From: Bradyrhizobium_A sp052115025
Lineage (GTDB): Bacteria; Pseudomonadota; Alphaproteobacteria; Rhizobiales; Xanthobacteraceae
Assembly (NCBI RefSeq): GCF_052115025.1
Contig: NZ_JBFRFW010000022.1
Location: 1-64,000, forward strand
Length of the DNA stretch: 64,000 nt
Direction: 5' to 3'
In this document: one piece after another, positions 33,460 to 44,451 of the stretch
Numbering within the stretch: the first letter of the stretch is position 1
Layout of the letters: every line of letters starts with the position of its first letter
The notes under the pieces: generated by a model
Told to the model about the DNA's origin: nothing
Databases searched by the model: none
The model's input: only the letters and a program-made list of their open reading frames with translations
Position numbers and translations under genes: made by a program

Positions 33460-34242
33460 TCAGTGCAGCGCCGTATAGGCGGCGCCGAGCATCAGGCCCG
33501 GTTTCTCGCGGCTGCCGTCCTGGACATACACCACCGCGGCGTCGACGCCGTCGCCCTTGATGTTTTCCAGCGGCACGGTCCAGCTGCCGGGCTTGCCGGT
33601 CCAGTCGCCGACCTTCAGCCAGTTGCGCACGACGTTGTAGTAGGTGACCTCCTGGCCGCGGTTCTCGCCACGCCCGATCCGGATCGGCACCGAGCGCGAG
33701 ATCGCGCAGACCCACACCTCACCGCGCTCCGCTGCGCTGTTGCCGGCGGAGACCGAGACATTGAGCTGCTTGTCGGCCTGCTTGATCGACACCGGCACTG
33801 ACATCACGCCGCCTTCGGCGCGGGTGCGTGTCGCCGCGTCCTCGATGCCGGAGCGATCGCTGCCGAGCACATGCATCGCGCCGTTCACCACCACCTGCGG
33901 CGTGTAGACCTCACGGTCGCCGCGCATGTGGGAATAGGCCTTTTGCTTCGCGGAGAAGCGCGAGTTGGCCAGCGTGTCCTTCCAGCCGAGATAGTCCCAG
34001 TAGTCGATCGGCATGCTGATCGCGATAATCGACGGGTCCTTGGCGAGCTCACCCAGCACCTTGTCCGCCGCCGGGCATGACGAACAGCCCTGCGAGGTGA
34101 ACAGTTCGACGACCGCGCGGGGGTCGGCCTGCGCCCGCGCGCCGAACAGGATGGCGAGGCAGACGCCGAACAGCGCCGACAAGCGCAGCGACGCGAGATC
34201 CTGCAGCGGCAATTTGCGGTCTTCGACGGTGATGATGCCCAT
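33460..34242 (-). CDS. DUF1223 thioredoxin-like secreted protein
   Basis: A 260-residue protein of the DUF1223 family, with an export signal (SALFGVCLAILFGARAQA) and a thioredoxin-like domain. ELFTSQGCSSCPAADKVLGEL carries the CxxC pair, and YWDYLGWKDTLA with YTPQVVVNG (cis-Pro-like region) is characteristic. It is probably a periplasmic disulfide- or redox-active protein. The start at 34242 gives a plausible N-terminus but no good ribosome site is seen. A longer frame runs to 34341, across the acnA terminator, and is unlikely. Confidence 0.85.
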   Translation of the reverse strand: MGIITVEDRKLPLQDLASLRLSALFGVCLAILFGARAQADPRAVVELFTSQGCSSCPAADKVLGELAKDPSIIAISMPIDYWDYLGWKDTLANSRFSAKQKAYSHMRGDREVYTPQVVVNGAMHVLGSDRSGIEDAATRTRAEGGVMSVPVSIKQADKQLNVSVSAGNSAAERGEVWVCAISRSVPIRIGRGENRGQEVTYYNVVRNWLKVGDWTGKPGSWTVPLENIKGDGVDAAVVYVQDGSREKPGLMLGAAYTALH

Positions 34243-34292
34243 CCGAACGTCAGACGCGGGGAGCGCCTTCTCCACCAATGTCCCTGCCCCCC

Positions 34293-34328
34293 TCAAAAAG
34301 AAGGCGGCTTTTTCATAAGCCGCCTTCC
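34293..34328 (-). terminator. Terminator after acnA
   Basis: On the minus strand the arms AAGGCGGCTT and AAGCCGCCTT (34317-34326 and 34301-34310) form a perfect 10-base stem, followed by CTTTTTG. It stands 44 bases after the acnA stop codon. Confidence 0.9.
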
Positions 34329-34371
34329 ATTCACCTGCCACTCACTTCGCGGTGAGGGCGTCTTGAGCCGA

Positions 34372-37092
<2,721 letters not shown>

Positions 37093-37155
37093 GTGAGGCA
37101 ATCCTGATTGGGACGTGGGAAGGACACCCGTGGGGTAGTCTCGGGGGCAGTCTGA

Positions 37156-37169
37156 GGTATCTTGATACC
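37156..37169. promoter_or_regulatory. Perfect inverted repeat upstream of acnA
   Basis: GGTATC (37156-37161), TT, GATACC (37164-37169) form a 14-base dyad, 64 bases before the acnA start. It lies between the likely acnA promoter and the gene, a position suitable for an operator or an mRNA element. The cognate regulator is not identified. Confidence 0.35.
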
Positions 37170-37240
37170 CTAGCATGCGGGGGGATCGGAGGACACAAAA
37201 AGCCTCCCACCAGCACAACTCAAGGCACCGTCGACCCCGG

Positions 37241-37268
37241 TTTATAATGTTTTTAAAGTAGTCGCCAA
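37241..37268 (-). promoter_or_regulatory. Predicted acnA promoter
   Basis: On the minus strand TTGGCG (complement of 37263-37268) is followed after 16 bases by TATAAA (complement of 37241-37246), reasonable -35 and -10 elements about 150 bases before the acnA start. On the plus strand the same place has TATAAT (37243-37248), without a good -35. Confidence 0.35.
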
Positions 37269-37456
37269 GACTAATACGAATGCGTTTGCCATACGAACCA
37301 GATATGGCTCGCCGCTGTTTCTGGTCCTCCGCTGCCCGCAATGTCGAAGTCCAATCCCATCGGCGCATCGTCGTCAGCGGTACGGCCGCTGCGGCGCGTC
37401 GGCCCGCAGCTCGAAACCGATACCCTTTTGCCGGCATCCTGCTTAGAAAGGCGGCG

Positions 37457-38071
37457 ATGAGCATCACGCGTCTTTCCGGCACCGGCCTGACCTGCATTCG
37501 CGGCGGGCGCGAGGTGTTTGCCGGGCTGGATTTCGAGGTGACCGCAGGAGAAGCGCTCGCGGTCACCGGCCACAACGGTGCCGGCAAGTCGTCGCTGCTG
37601 CGCCTGATCGCCGGGCTACTGCCGGCCGCGCAGGGGCGAATCGCCATCGAGGGCAATCCTGCGACCGATCTCTCGCTGGCCGAGCAGATCCACTATCTCG
37701 GCCACCGCGATGCGCTCAAACCGACCCTGACCGTGCAGGAAAACCTCGCCTTCTGGCTGGATTTCCTCGGCGGCGAACGCAACACGCTCGATGCCAGCCT
37801 CGCCACCGCCGGCCTTGCCCATATCGCCCGGCTGCCGGCCGCGACCCTGTCGGCAGGGCAGCGGCGGCGGCTGTCGATGGCCCGCCTGATCGCGGTCAAA
37901 CGACCGGTGTGGCTGCTGGACGAGCCGACCTCGGCGCTCGACGCCGATGGCCAGGCGCTGATCGCACGGCTGATGTCCGGCCATCTGACGCAGGGCGGCC
38001 TCGTCATCGCCGCCACCCACGGCCCGCTCGGCATCACCGCGCGCGAACAGCGAATCGGCCGCGCCGCATGA
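37457..38071 (+). CDS. ccmA: Heme exporter ATP-binding protein CcmA
   Basis: A 204-residue ABC ATPase of the cytochrome c maturation system I. Walker A is TGHNGAGKSSLLRLIAG, the signature is LSAGQRRRLSMARL, and Walker B is VWLLDEPTSALD with the switch His in ATHGP. With CcmB, CcmC and CcmD it drives release of holo-CcmE from the CcmC complex. The ATG at 37457 begins the conserved SITRLSGTGLTCIRGGREVF. Upstream in-frame sequence is not conserved-looking. The stop overlaps the ccmB start (ATGA). Confidence 0.93.
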   Translation: MSITRLSGTGLTCIRGGREVFAGLDFEVTAGEALAVTGHNGAGKSSLLRLIAGLLPAAQGRIAIEGNPATDLSLAEQIHYLGHRDALKPTLTVQENLAFWLDFLGGERNTLDASLATAGLAHIARLPAATLSAGQRRRLSMARLIAVKRPVWLLDEPTSALDADGQALIARLMSGHLTQGGLVIAATHGPLGITAREQRIGRAA

Positions 38072-38727
38072 TTGCACTGATCCGCCGCGACCTTCGCATG
38101 GCCCTGCGCGCCGGTGGCGGCGCGCTGACCGGCGTGCTGTTCTTTCTCGCCGTGGTGGTGCTGATCCCGTTCGCGCTCGGCCCCGACCTGGCGCTGCTGC
38201 GCCGCCTCGGCCCGGCGATCCTGTGGCTCGGCGCGCTGCTGGCCAGCCTTCTGACCCTCGACCGCCTGTTCACCGCCGATCATGAGGACGGCTCGCTCGA
38301 CCTCATCCTGATGGGGCGCCAGCCGCTGGAACTGGCGTGCCTTGCGAAGGCGATCGCGCACTGGATCGCCGCCGGCGTGCCGCTGATCGTCGCCTCCCCG
38401 GTGCTCGGCCTGCTGCTCAACCTCGACCTGGCGGCCACCGGCGCGGTGGCGCTGACGCTGCTGATCGGCACGCCGGCGCTGACCCTGACGGGCATGATCG
38501 GTGCCGCCCTCGCGGTGAGCCTGCGCCGCGGCGGCCTGCTGCTCGCGGTGCTGGTGCTGCCGTTGTCGATCCCGGTGCTGATTTTCGGCGTCGCCGCCTC
38601 CAGCGCTGTTGCCACCCCCGGGGCGGAGTTCGGCGCGCCGCTGTCGATCCTCGCCGCGCTGTCGCTGGTCGGCCTCGTGGTCGGGCCGGTCGCCGCGGCC
38701 GCCTCGCTGCGCCAGGGATTGGATTGA
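38068..38727 (+). CDS. ccmB: Heme exporter protein CcmB
   Basis: A 219-residue inner-membrane protein with six predicted spans, partner of the CcmA ATPase. The N-terminus MIALIRRDLRMALRAGGG and the central LFTADHEDGSLDLILMGRQPLE are diagnostic. The ATG at 38068 overlaps the ccmA stop by four bases. The following gene is not ccmC but an amidohydrolase, so the usual ccmABCDG order is interrupted here. Confidence 0.93.
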   Translation: MIALIRRDLRMALRAGGGALTGVLFFLAVVVLIPFALGPDLALLRRLGPAILWLGALLASLLTLDRLFTADHEDGSLDLILMGRQPLELACLAKAIAHWIAAGVPLIVASPVLGLLLNLDLAATGAVALTLLIGTPALTLTGMIGAALAVSLRRGGLLLAVLVLPLSIPVLIFGVAASSAVATPGAEFGAPLSILAALSLVGLVVGPVAAAASLRQGLD

Positions 38728-38882
38728 GGGCTGGACTTAAGAGCAGGACTTAAGACCCTATCCTGCGTTGTTCATTGACGGGGCACAACCTTGTGCCGCA
38801 AAAACACCCGACTGTGCCTGCACCAGAGCCTCTCCGGTCCGTGCCGGACCGCCCGCCGAACGCCCGCAGAGACCACGATACG

Positions 38883-39950
38883 ATGACCGATTCCGCTGTC
38901 CGCCGCCCCACGGCCGCCACTTGCGGCTGCTGCCTCAGCCGCCGCCAGATGCTGGCGGGCGGCGCGGCGTTCGCGGCGAGCGCCGTCGGCCTGCACCATG
39001 CCGCCCGCGCGCAGACCGCGACAGTGCCGTTCCGCATCGACGTGCACCATCACCTGACGCCGCCGGACTACGTCACCGCCATCACCGGCAAGGCGCATCT
39101 GCCGGTGCCGGCTGCAAACTGGTCGCTCGCCAAATCACTCGACGACATGGACGCCGCCGGCGTGCAGACCGCGGTGCTGTCGATCTCCACGCCCGGCCTG
39201 TGGTTCGGCGATGCCGCTGCCGCCGCCAGGCTGGCGCGCGGCTGCAACGACTACATGGCGCGGCTGATCGCCGACAATCCCGGCCGCTTCGGTTCGTTCG
39301 CGGCACTGCCGCTGCCCAATGCCGACGCCACGCTCGGCGAGATCGCCTACGCCCTCGACACGCTGAAGGCCGACGGCGTCTCGGTGTTCACCAGCTATGA
39401 CGGCAAATGGCTTGGCGATGCGCTGTTCGTGCCGGTGTTCGACGAGCTCAACCGCCGCAAGGCCGTGGTCTCGGTGCATCCGAACACCACCGCCTGCTGC
39501 GGCAACCTCATTCCCTACATCCCTGACAGCGTGATCGAATACGGCACCGACACCACGCGCACCATCGCCAGCCTGATCTTCTCCGGCGCCGCGGAGCGCT
39601 GGCCGGACATCCGGTTCATCTTTTCCCATGCCGGCGGCGCGATGCCGTTCCTGATCGAGCGCTTCGAGGTGCTGGCGCGGATGCCGCAGGCCGCCAAGAT
39701 GCTGCCGGGCGGCGTGCGGGCGCCGCTGCAGCGCTTCTTCTACGACACTGCGCAGTCGTCCAATCCCGCGGCGATGGGCGCCCTGCGCCAGCTGGTCGAG
39801 CCGACGCAGATCCTGTTCGGAACCGATTTTCCGTATCGCACCAGCCTCGAGCATGTCACCGGCCTCGCCGGCTGCAAGGTGCTGGCGCCAGACCTGCGCC
39901 GGATCGAGCGCGACAATGCGCTCGGCCTGTTGCCGCGGTTGCGCGGATGA
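38883..39950 (+). CDS. Tat-exported amidohydrolase (ACMSD-like)
   Basis: A 355-residue metal-dependent hydrolase of the amidohydrolase-2 superfamily, which includes aminocarboxymuconate-semialdehyde decarboxylase. Metal and active-site motifs are DVHHHLTPPDY, SVHPNTTAC, FSHAGGAMPF and LFGTDFPYRT. The N-terminus holds a twin-arginine signal (LSRRQMLAGGAAF) with a cleavage site near AARAQ, so the folded enzyme is probably exported to the periplasm with its metal. The ATG at 38883 keeps the signal intact. It sits between ccmB and ccmC on the same strand. Substrate unknown. Confidence 0.85.
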   Translation: MTDSAVRRPTAATCGCCLSRRQMLAGGAAFAASAVGLHHAARAQTATVPFRIDVHHHLTPPDYVTAITGKAHLPVPAANWSLAKSLDDMDAAGVQTAVLSISTPGLWFGDAAAAARLARGCNDYMARLIADNPGRFGSFAALPLPNADATLGEIAYALDTLKADGVSVFTSYDGKWLGDALFVPVFDELNRRKAVVSVHPNTTACCGNLIPYIPDSVIEYGTDTTRTIASLIFSGAAERWPDIRFIFSHAGGAMPFLIERFEVLARMPQAAKMLPGGVRAPLQRFFYDTAQSSNPAAMGALRQLVEPTQILFGTDFPYRTSLEHVTGLAGCKVLAPDLRRIERDNALGLLPRLRG

Positions 39951-40064
39951 TGGATCGCGTTTCGCTTCGGAAGCACCGCGGCGCATCCCGTCCACCCAAA
40001 TCCGTCACCGCAACGTCATTGCGCCGCGCCTGACATTGCCGGCCGTTCTGCTATAAGGCCGCCC

Positions 40065-40796
40065 ATGGCTCTGATCGATCTCGCGAACCCCACTCGTTTC
40101 CTGGCGCTGGCCGGGCGAGCGCTGCCATGGCTGGCCGCCGCCACCGTGATCCTGCTGCTGGTCGGCCTGCAGCAGTCCTACGTGGCGCCCGACGACTACC
40201 AGCAGGGCGCGACCGTCAAGATCATGTTCATCCATGTGCCCAATGCCTGGCTGTCGATGTTCGTGTGGGGCGTGATGAGCGTCGCCTCCCTCGGCACGCT
40301 GGTGTGGCGCCATCCGCTCGCCGACGTCGCCGCCAAGGCCGCCGCGCCGCTCGGCGCCGCGTTCACCTTCCTCGCCCTCGTCACCGGCTCGCTGTGGGGC
40401 CGGCCGATGTGGGGCACCTACTGGGAATGGGACGCCCGGCTGACCTCGGTGCTGATCCTGTTCCTGATGTATCTCGGCCTGATGGCGCTGTGGCATGCGG
40501 TGGAGGATCCCTCCCGCGCCGGCCGCGCCGCCGCGGTGCTGACGCTGGTCGGCGCCGTCAACCTGCCGATCATCAAGTTCTCGGTCGACTGGTGGAACAC
40601 GCTGCACCAGGGCGCCTCGGTGCTGCGGATGGGCGGTTCGACCCTCGATCCTGCGTTCCTGCGGCCGCTGCTGATCATGGCGGTGGCGTTCACGCTGCTG
40701 TTCGTCACACTGCACATCGCGGCGATGCGCAACGAGATCCTGCGGCGACGGGTCCGCACCCTGCAGATGCTGCAGGCCAGCCAGCAGCCCGTGTGA
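40065..40796 (+). CDS. ccmC: Heme-handling protein CcmC
   Basis: A 243-residue inner-membrane protein with six spans that loads heme onto the chaperone CcmE. The tryptophan-rich motif is present as GTYWEWDARLTSVL, and the conserved histidines lie in FIHVPNAWLSM and WWNTLHQGAS. The ATG at 40065 is clear. The stop overlaps a possible GTG start of ccmD (GTGA), so CcmC and CcmD are probably coupled. Confidence 0.94.
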   Translation: MALIDLANPTRFLALAGRALPWLAAATVILLLVGLQQSYVAPDDYQQGATVKIMFIHVPNAWLSMFVWGVMSVASLGTLVWRHPLADVAAKAAAPLGAAFTFLALVTGSLWGRPMWGTYWEWDARLTSVLILFLMYLGLMALWHAVEDPSRAGRAAAVLTLVGAVNLPIIKFSVDWWNTLHQGASVLRMGGSTLDPAFLRPLLIMAVAFTLLFVTLHIAAMRNEILRRRVRTLQMLQASQQPV

Positions 40797-40804
40797 GCGC
40801 CGCC

Positions 40805-40972
40805 ATGCTCGGCCCCTATGCCACCTTCATTGTCGGATCCTACGCGGTCGCCGCCCTGGTGGTGCTGGCACTGATCGTCTGGGTGATGGCCGACCACCGC
40901 CGCCAGCAGGCGACCCTGCGCGACCTCGAGGCGAGCGGCGTGACGCGGCGCTCGGGACGCGAGGCGGCATGA
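40805..40972 (+). CDS. ccmD: Heme exporter protein CcmD
   Basis: A short 55-residue protein with one membrane span (FIVGSYAVAALVVLALIVWVM) followed by a basic cytoplasmic tail, exactly the CcmD pattern and place between ccmC and ccmG. CcmD is needed for release of holo-CcmE. The ATG at 40805 is used here. A GTG at 40793 overlapping the ccmC stop would add four residues. Its stop overlaps the ccmG start (ATGA). It was missed by simple longest-frame reading, because the frame stays open far upstream inside ccmC. Confidence 0.88.
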   Translation: MLGPYATFIVGSYAVAALVVLALIVWVMADHRRQQATLRDLEASGVTRRSGREAA

Positions 40973-41586
40973 CCACGGCCCCGCCGCAAAGCCCGACCCC
41001 TTCCGCGCGCCGACGCTCCTGGCTGGTCGCCGCGCCGCTGGTGGTGTTCGCGGGCCTTGCCGCGATCTTCTGGTTCCGCCTCGGCTCCGGCGATCCCTCG
41101 CGCATTCCCTCCGCCCTGATCGGCCGTCCCGCGCCGCAGACCGCACTGGCGCCGCTGGAGGGCCTGACCGATGGCGGCACGGCGGTGCCCGGCCTCGATC
41201 CCGCCGCGCTCAAGGGCCGGGTCAGCCTGGTCAACGTCTGGGCGTCGTGGTGCGTGCCCTGCCATGACGAAGCGCCGCTGCTGCTCGCGCTCGGCAAGGA
41301 CAAGACGCTGCAGGCCAAGGGCCTGCAGGTGATCGGCATCAACTACAAGGACGCGCCCGACAACGCGCGGCGCTTCCTCGGCCGCTACGGCAATCCGTTC
41401 AACCGCGTCGGCGTCGATCCCAACGGCCGCGCCTCGATCGAATGGGGCGTCTACGGCGTCCCCGAAACCTTCGTGGTCGGCCGCGACGGCCGCATCGCCT
41501 ACAAGCTGGTCGGCCCGATCACCCCCGAGAACATCGACGGCGTCCTGAAAGCCGAGATTCTCAAGGCCATCGGTGCGGGAGCCTAA
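40969..41586 (+). CDS. ccmG: Thiol:disulfide interchange protein CcmG/DsbE
   Basis: A 205-residue membrane-anchored periplasmic thioredoxin. One N-terminal span (WLVAAPLVVFAGLAAIFWF) is followed by the thioredoxin domain with active site WASWCVPCHDE and the family-specific VYGVPETFVVGRDGRI (cis-Pro and acidic region). It reduces apocytochrome c cysteines for heme attachment. It overlaps ccmD by four bases and ends the ccm cluster. The remaining system I genes (ccmE, ccmF, ccmH) are not in this window. Confidence 0.94.
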   Translation: MTTAPPQSPTPSARRRSWLVAAPLVVFAGLAAIFWFRLGSGDPSRIPSALIGRPAPQTALAPLEGLTDGGTAVPGLDPAALKGRVSLVNVWASWCVPCHDEAPLLLALGKDKTLQAKGLQVIGINYKDAPDNARRFLGRYGNPFNRVGVDPNGRASIEWGVYGVPETFVVGRDGRIAYKLVGPITPENIDGVLKAEILKAIGAGA

Positions 41587-41613
41587 GCCTGCGATAGCTG
41601 TGCGCTCACCGCG

Positions 41614-42684
41614 TCAGCCGATGGCCTGATTCCGCGCCATGCGGCGCACCAGCGCAATCGCTGCGAACGTCAGTCCCGCACCGGCCAGGACATCGGCAAG
41701 ATGATGGCCTCCGACAGGCAGCGTCGACACGATCATCGTTCCGTTCAGCAGCAAGACTGGGATCATGAGCCAGCGCGTCTCGCGCAGCGCATAGACGGTC
41801 ATGACGCCGAGCATGGTGTGGAACGAGGGGAAGCTGACCACGCCTTGAAGCGCGGAGAGATCGATCACCGAAAGTGATCCGTCGCGCAGCATCGCGAACG
41901 TGCGAGCAAAAGGCCACATCTCCCCCGACGCGGCGAAATTCCCGAACAGCTGCGGCGCAGGATCGTAATATGCGAAAGCACCCGCCGCCGGCGACAGGCA
42001 GGTGCCGATGCACAGTCCGACCGCGCTGAGGCTGAGAACGGCGAGCAATTCCGCAATACGCTCGCCGCGCCGGGTCAAAGCCAACCAGACGATCACCAGC
42101 TTGGCGACCTCACCGATCGTTTCATAGACCCTGACCAGCGCTGTCGCGAGCACCGGGCTGGCGTTCGTCAGATCCAGAAAGCGCGGCCAGTCGAAGCCGA
42201 GGGCACGGTCGATGCGGGCCAGCACGGCATCCTGCAGCGGCAGGTCTGCCGCCGTCGCGAGGTAACTCAGAGACACGCCAGCCGTCAGCAGCGCGCCGAT
42301 CGGCAGCGCCGTCCGCCACATCAGCTCCGTTGCCGCCAGCGCACGGCGCAGCACGACGGCCGGACGCCGCGCGTCGCCGCTGACACGGCTGAATGCGATC
42401 GTGAAAAAAGCTCCGGCAAGCACGCAGCCGCCGATGCCCTGCAGGAGACTGATCCAGTTTGATGGCGCGAAGGAGAGCCTGGAGTTCGGCAGCCATGCCG
42501 CATCGGCGACAATGCATCCCACGACGCAGCACCAGACGATCGCCATGTGACGCTGCGCAGCCGCGCCACAGTCGCTGAACATCAGCCAGCGGCCGACGAC
42601 ATCGCGCAGGCCGGAGGAATCGGAGGTGCCCCCTTTGTCGGCCGCCGCCCTGGCACGCTCTGCGACATCAAAGACCGAAGACAT
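41614..42684 (-). CDS. PAP2 superfamily membrane phosphatase
   Basis: A roughly 356-residue multi-span protein of the PAP2 (phosphatidic acid phosphatase type 2) superfamily, closer to the inositolphosphotransferase-like branch. The catalytic motifs in the C-terminal third are SFPSFHT (motif C2, with the first His) and GGHHLADVLAG (motif C3, HxxxD). It probably dephosphorylates or transfers a lipid headgroup at the periplasmic face. The start is uncertain: ATG 42684 has AGGTC upstream, and ATG 42741 would add 19 residues. It converges with ccmG. Confidence 0.75.
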   Translation of the reverse strand: MSSVFDVAERARAAADKGGTSDSSGLRDVVGRWLMFSDCGAAAQRHMAIVWCCVVGCIVADAAWLPNSRLSFAPSNWISLLQGIGGCVLAGAFFTIAFSRVSGDARRPAVVLRRALAATELMWRTALPIGALLTAGVSLSYLATAADLPLQDAVLARIDRALGFDWPRFLDLTNASPVLATALVRVYETIGEVAKLVIVWLALTRRGERIAELLAVLSLSAVGLCIGTCLSPAAGAFAYYDPAPQLFGNFAASGEMWPFARTFAMLRDGSLSVIDLSALQGVVSFPSFHTMLGVMTVYALRETRWLMIPVLLLNGTMIVSTLPVGGHHLADVLAGAGLTFAAIALVRRMARNQAIG

Positions 42685-43032
42685 GGCGCGACCTGAAGCT
42701 GCGATCCCAGCCCGCAGGAGATAGGGCGCATTCCTAAACATGCTTTTAAGGGCGAGCCCGCTTTCGACCGGGAAGCCGTGAGGTCCGGCCACGCCGGCGA
42801 CATCCCGCGGACCATCGCGCAGGTCGGGAACGAGGCCCCGCAATATCCGGAAATGCGCGCTAAGCTCCTAAAATATTTCGCACATTTATCTGCGGTTCAT
42901 CTGGCGGCCACGGCGCCGCCCCAAAGCGGCGTTTCGCTACGGGTGTCGGCGCCATCGTGGCGGCGGCACTTCGGGCGAAGCACTCAGCAAACCCTTCGCC
43001 CTCTTTTCTGGTCCTCTGGAGGGACAACTCTG
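42685..43032. other. Divergent intergenic region before the HhH gene
   Basis: About 350 bases between the PAP2 gene (minus) and the helix-hairpin-helix gene (plus). It is slightly AT-rich around 42860-42900 (TAAAATATTT), where the promoters may be. The continuous plus frame through it has no protein-like composition. Confidence 0.5.
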
Positions 43033-43386
43033 ATGCGTCGTTTCACGCTTGCAGCAATCACCGCCCTCGGTCTGATCGCGGCCTCGCCGCTGATGGCCCA
43101 GACCGCGGCTCCCGCCACCGGCACGTCGAAAATGGCGCCTGCGCCCGCACCGGCCCCCGCAAGCAAGATGGCTCCGGCGGCAGCGGCCAAGACCGACCTG
43201 CTGGACATCAACGCGGCGACCGCCGATGAACTCGATGCCCTGCCCGGCATCGGCAAGGCCTACTCGGCCGCGATCATCAAGGGCCGGCCCTACAAGGGCA
43301 AGGACGAGCTGGTGCAGAAGAACATTCTGCCCCAGAAGACCTATGACGGCATCAAGGACAAGATCATCGCCAAGCAGAAGAGCTGA
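43033..43386 (+). CDS. Secreted helix-hairpin-helix (ComEA-like) protein
   Basis: A 117-residue exported protein. It has a signal peptide ending near PLMAQ and an Ala/Pro/Lys-rich linker (about 23-55), then a ComEA-type double helix-hairpin-helix domain: LLDINAATADELDALPGIGKAYSAAII followed by RPYKGKDELVQKNILP. Such domains bind double-stranded DNA without sequence preference and in ComEA serve DNA uptake. No other competence gene is nearby, so the role is open. GGAGG (43017-43021) supports the ATG at 43033. Confidence 0.85.
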   Translation: MRRFTLAAITALGLIAASPLMAQTAAPATGTSKMAPAPAPAPASKMAPAAAAKTDLLDINAATADELDALPGIGKAYSAAIIKGRPYKGKDELVQKNILPQKTYDGIKDKIIAKQKS

Positions 43387-43432
43387 TGACCGACAGGGAT
43401 GGCGTCGCAGCAGCGCGCCACGCCCGTGAACG

Positions 43433-44332
43433 TCAATGCCCGGCGGTCACCACCGCCGGGCCAGCCGTTTGTCGCGCCTCGCTCGTCGCCGTGGCGCTAT
43501 CCGTCATGACGGTTTCAGTCGGCGCCAGTGCCGGCGCGTTCGCCAGCACAGGCGCCGCGTCGCCGGCGGGTGGTGCAGCGGGCGGCCTGAACGGATCGAC
43601 CAGCAGATGGAAGAAGCCGCGCCGGGCCATGTCGCCGGCACCGAACACCGCGGCCCGCGGCCGCTCCGACACGTACAGCGTGCCGAACAGCCAGTCCCAG
43701 ACCACGAGCAGCGCACTGAAATTGCGATCATAAGCGTCGCGCTCGTTGGCGTGATGCCAGTGATGGAAGCGCGGATCGACGACGATCCGCCGCAGCGGGC
43801 CGAACCCCCAGCTGACATTGGCGTGGCTCAGCATCGCCTGCACGCCGTGCACGGCCTTGGCGGCCGCGATCGCCTCCAGGGGCAGGCCGACAACCAGCAG
43901 CGGCACCGAGGTGAAGATGCCGGTGATGGTCAGGTCGACCGGATGGAAGCGATAAGCCACCATCCAGTTCATCTCCTCGGCGCTGTGATGCACCTCATGG
44001 AAGCGCCACAGCAGCGGGGTGTGCATCAGGCGGTGGCTGACATAGATGCCGAAATCCGCCAGCACGACGCACGCGACCACCTGCAGCCAGAACGGCCACG
44101 CCGCCACCGGCGTACTGAACCCGGCCGGCACCACGGCATCGACGGCGAGATAGACCAGCCCCGCAACGGCGCCGCCGAGCAGTGCGGTGACGGTCAGGTT
44201 GAACAGCAGCAGCAGGATGTTCTGGCGGCGCTCGCGGCTGAACAGCACCAGCGGATAGGCGCAGAACAGGTATTCGGCCGGCGTGAAGACCACGGCCCAG
44301 AGCAGCGGCTGGAGATAGGCAGTGATCGACAT
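43433..44332 (-). CDS. Sterol desaturase / fatty acid hydroxylase family protein
   Basis: A 299-residue membrane protein of the di-iron fatty-acid hydroxylase superfamily. The three histidine clusters are complete: HRLMH, FHEVHHS and HHWHH. They are embedded among four or so spans, with a Pro/Ala-rich C-terminal tail of low complexity (about 255-299). Members hydroxylate or desaturate lipids or sterol-like (including hopanoid-related) molecules. The substrate here cannot be inferred. The ATG at 44332 is clear. It lies downstream of the aminopeptidase on the same strand with a 120-base gap. Confidence 0.88.
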   Translation of the reverse strand: MSITAYLQPLLWAVVFTPAEYLFCAYPLVLFSRERRQNILLLLFNLTVTALLGGAVAGLVYLAVDAVVPAGFSTPVAAWPFWLQVVACVVLADFGIYVSHRLMHTPLLWRFHEVHHSAEEMNWMVAYRFHPVDLTITGIFTSVPLLVVGLPLEAIAAAKAVHGVQAMLSHANVSWGFGPLRRIVVDPRFHHWHHANERDAYDRNFSALLVVWDWLFGTLYVSERPRAAVFGAGDMARRGFFHLLVDPFRPPAAPPAGDAAPVLANAPALAPTETVMTDSATATSEARQTAGPAVVTAGH

Positions 44333-44451
44333 CGGCCGGGCCTCCGGGGCGCGCAGCCGAAGGGGCGCGCCAGCGCCCGCGTCGGGCAGGCGCGGCGGCA
44401 GATTGCCCCGGCGGCGATTAAGAAAGCATTAGCCTTCGCGACAGATTGGGA

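Larger units (their letters stand above)
37093..37456. other. Divergent promoter region acnA / ccmA
   Basis: 364 bases separating acnA (minus) and ccmA (plus). It includes a perfect GGTATC-TT-GATACC inverted repeat (37156-37169), an AT-rich stretch with promoter-like hexamers around 37241-37268, and no recognisable small gene. A frame upstream of ccmA reads through here but is not protein-like. Confidence 0.6.

Noticed and set aside
42778..43032. N-terminal extension of the helix-hairpin-helix protein
   Set aside because: The extension is not protein-like, and the ATG at 43033 has GGAGG and begins a clear signal peptide.
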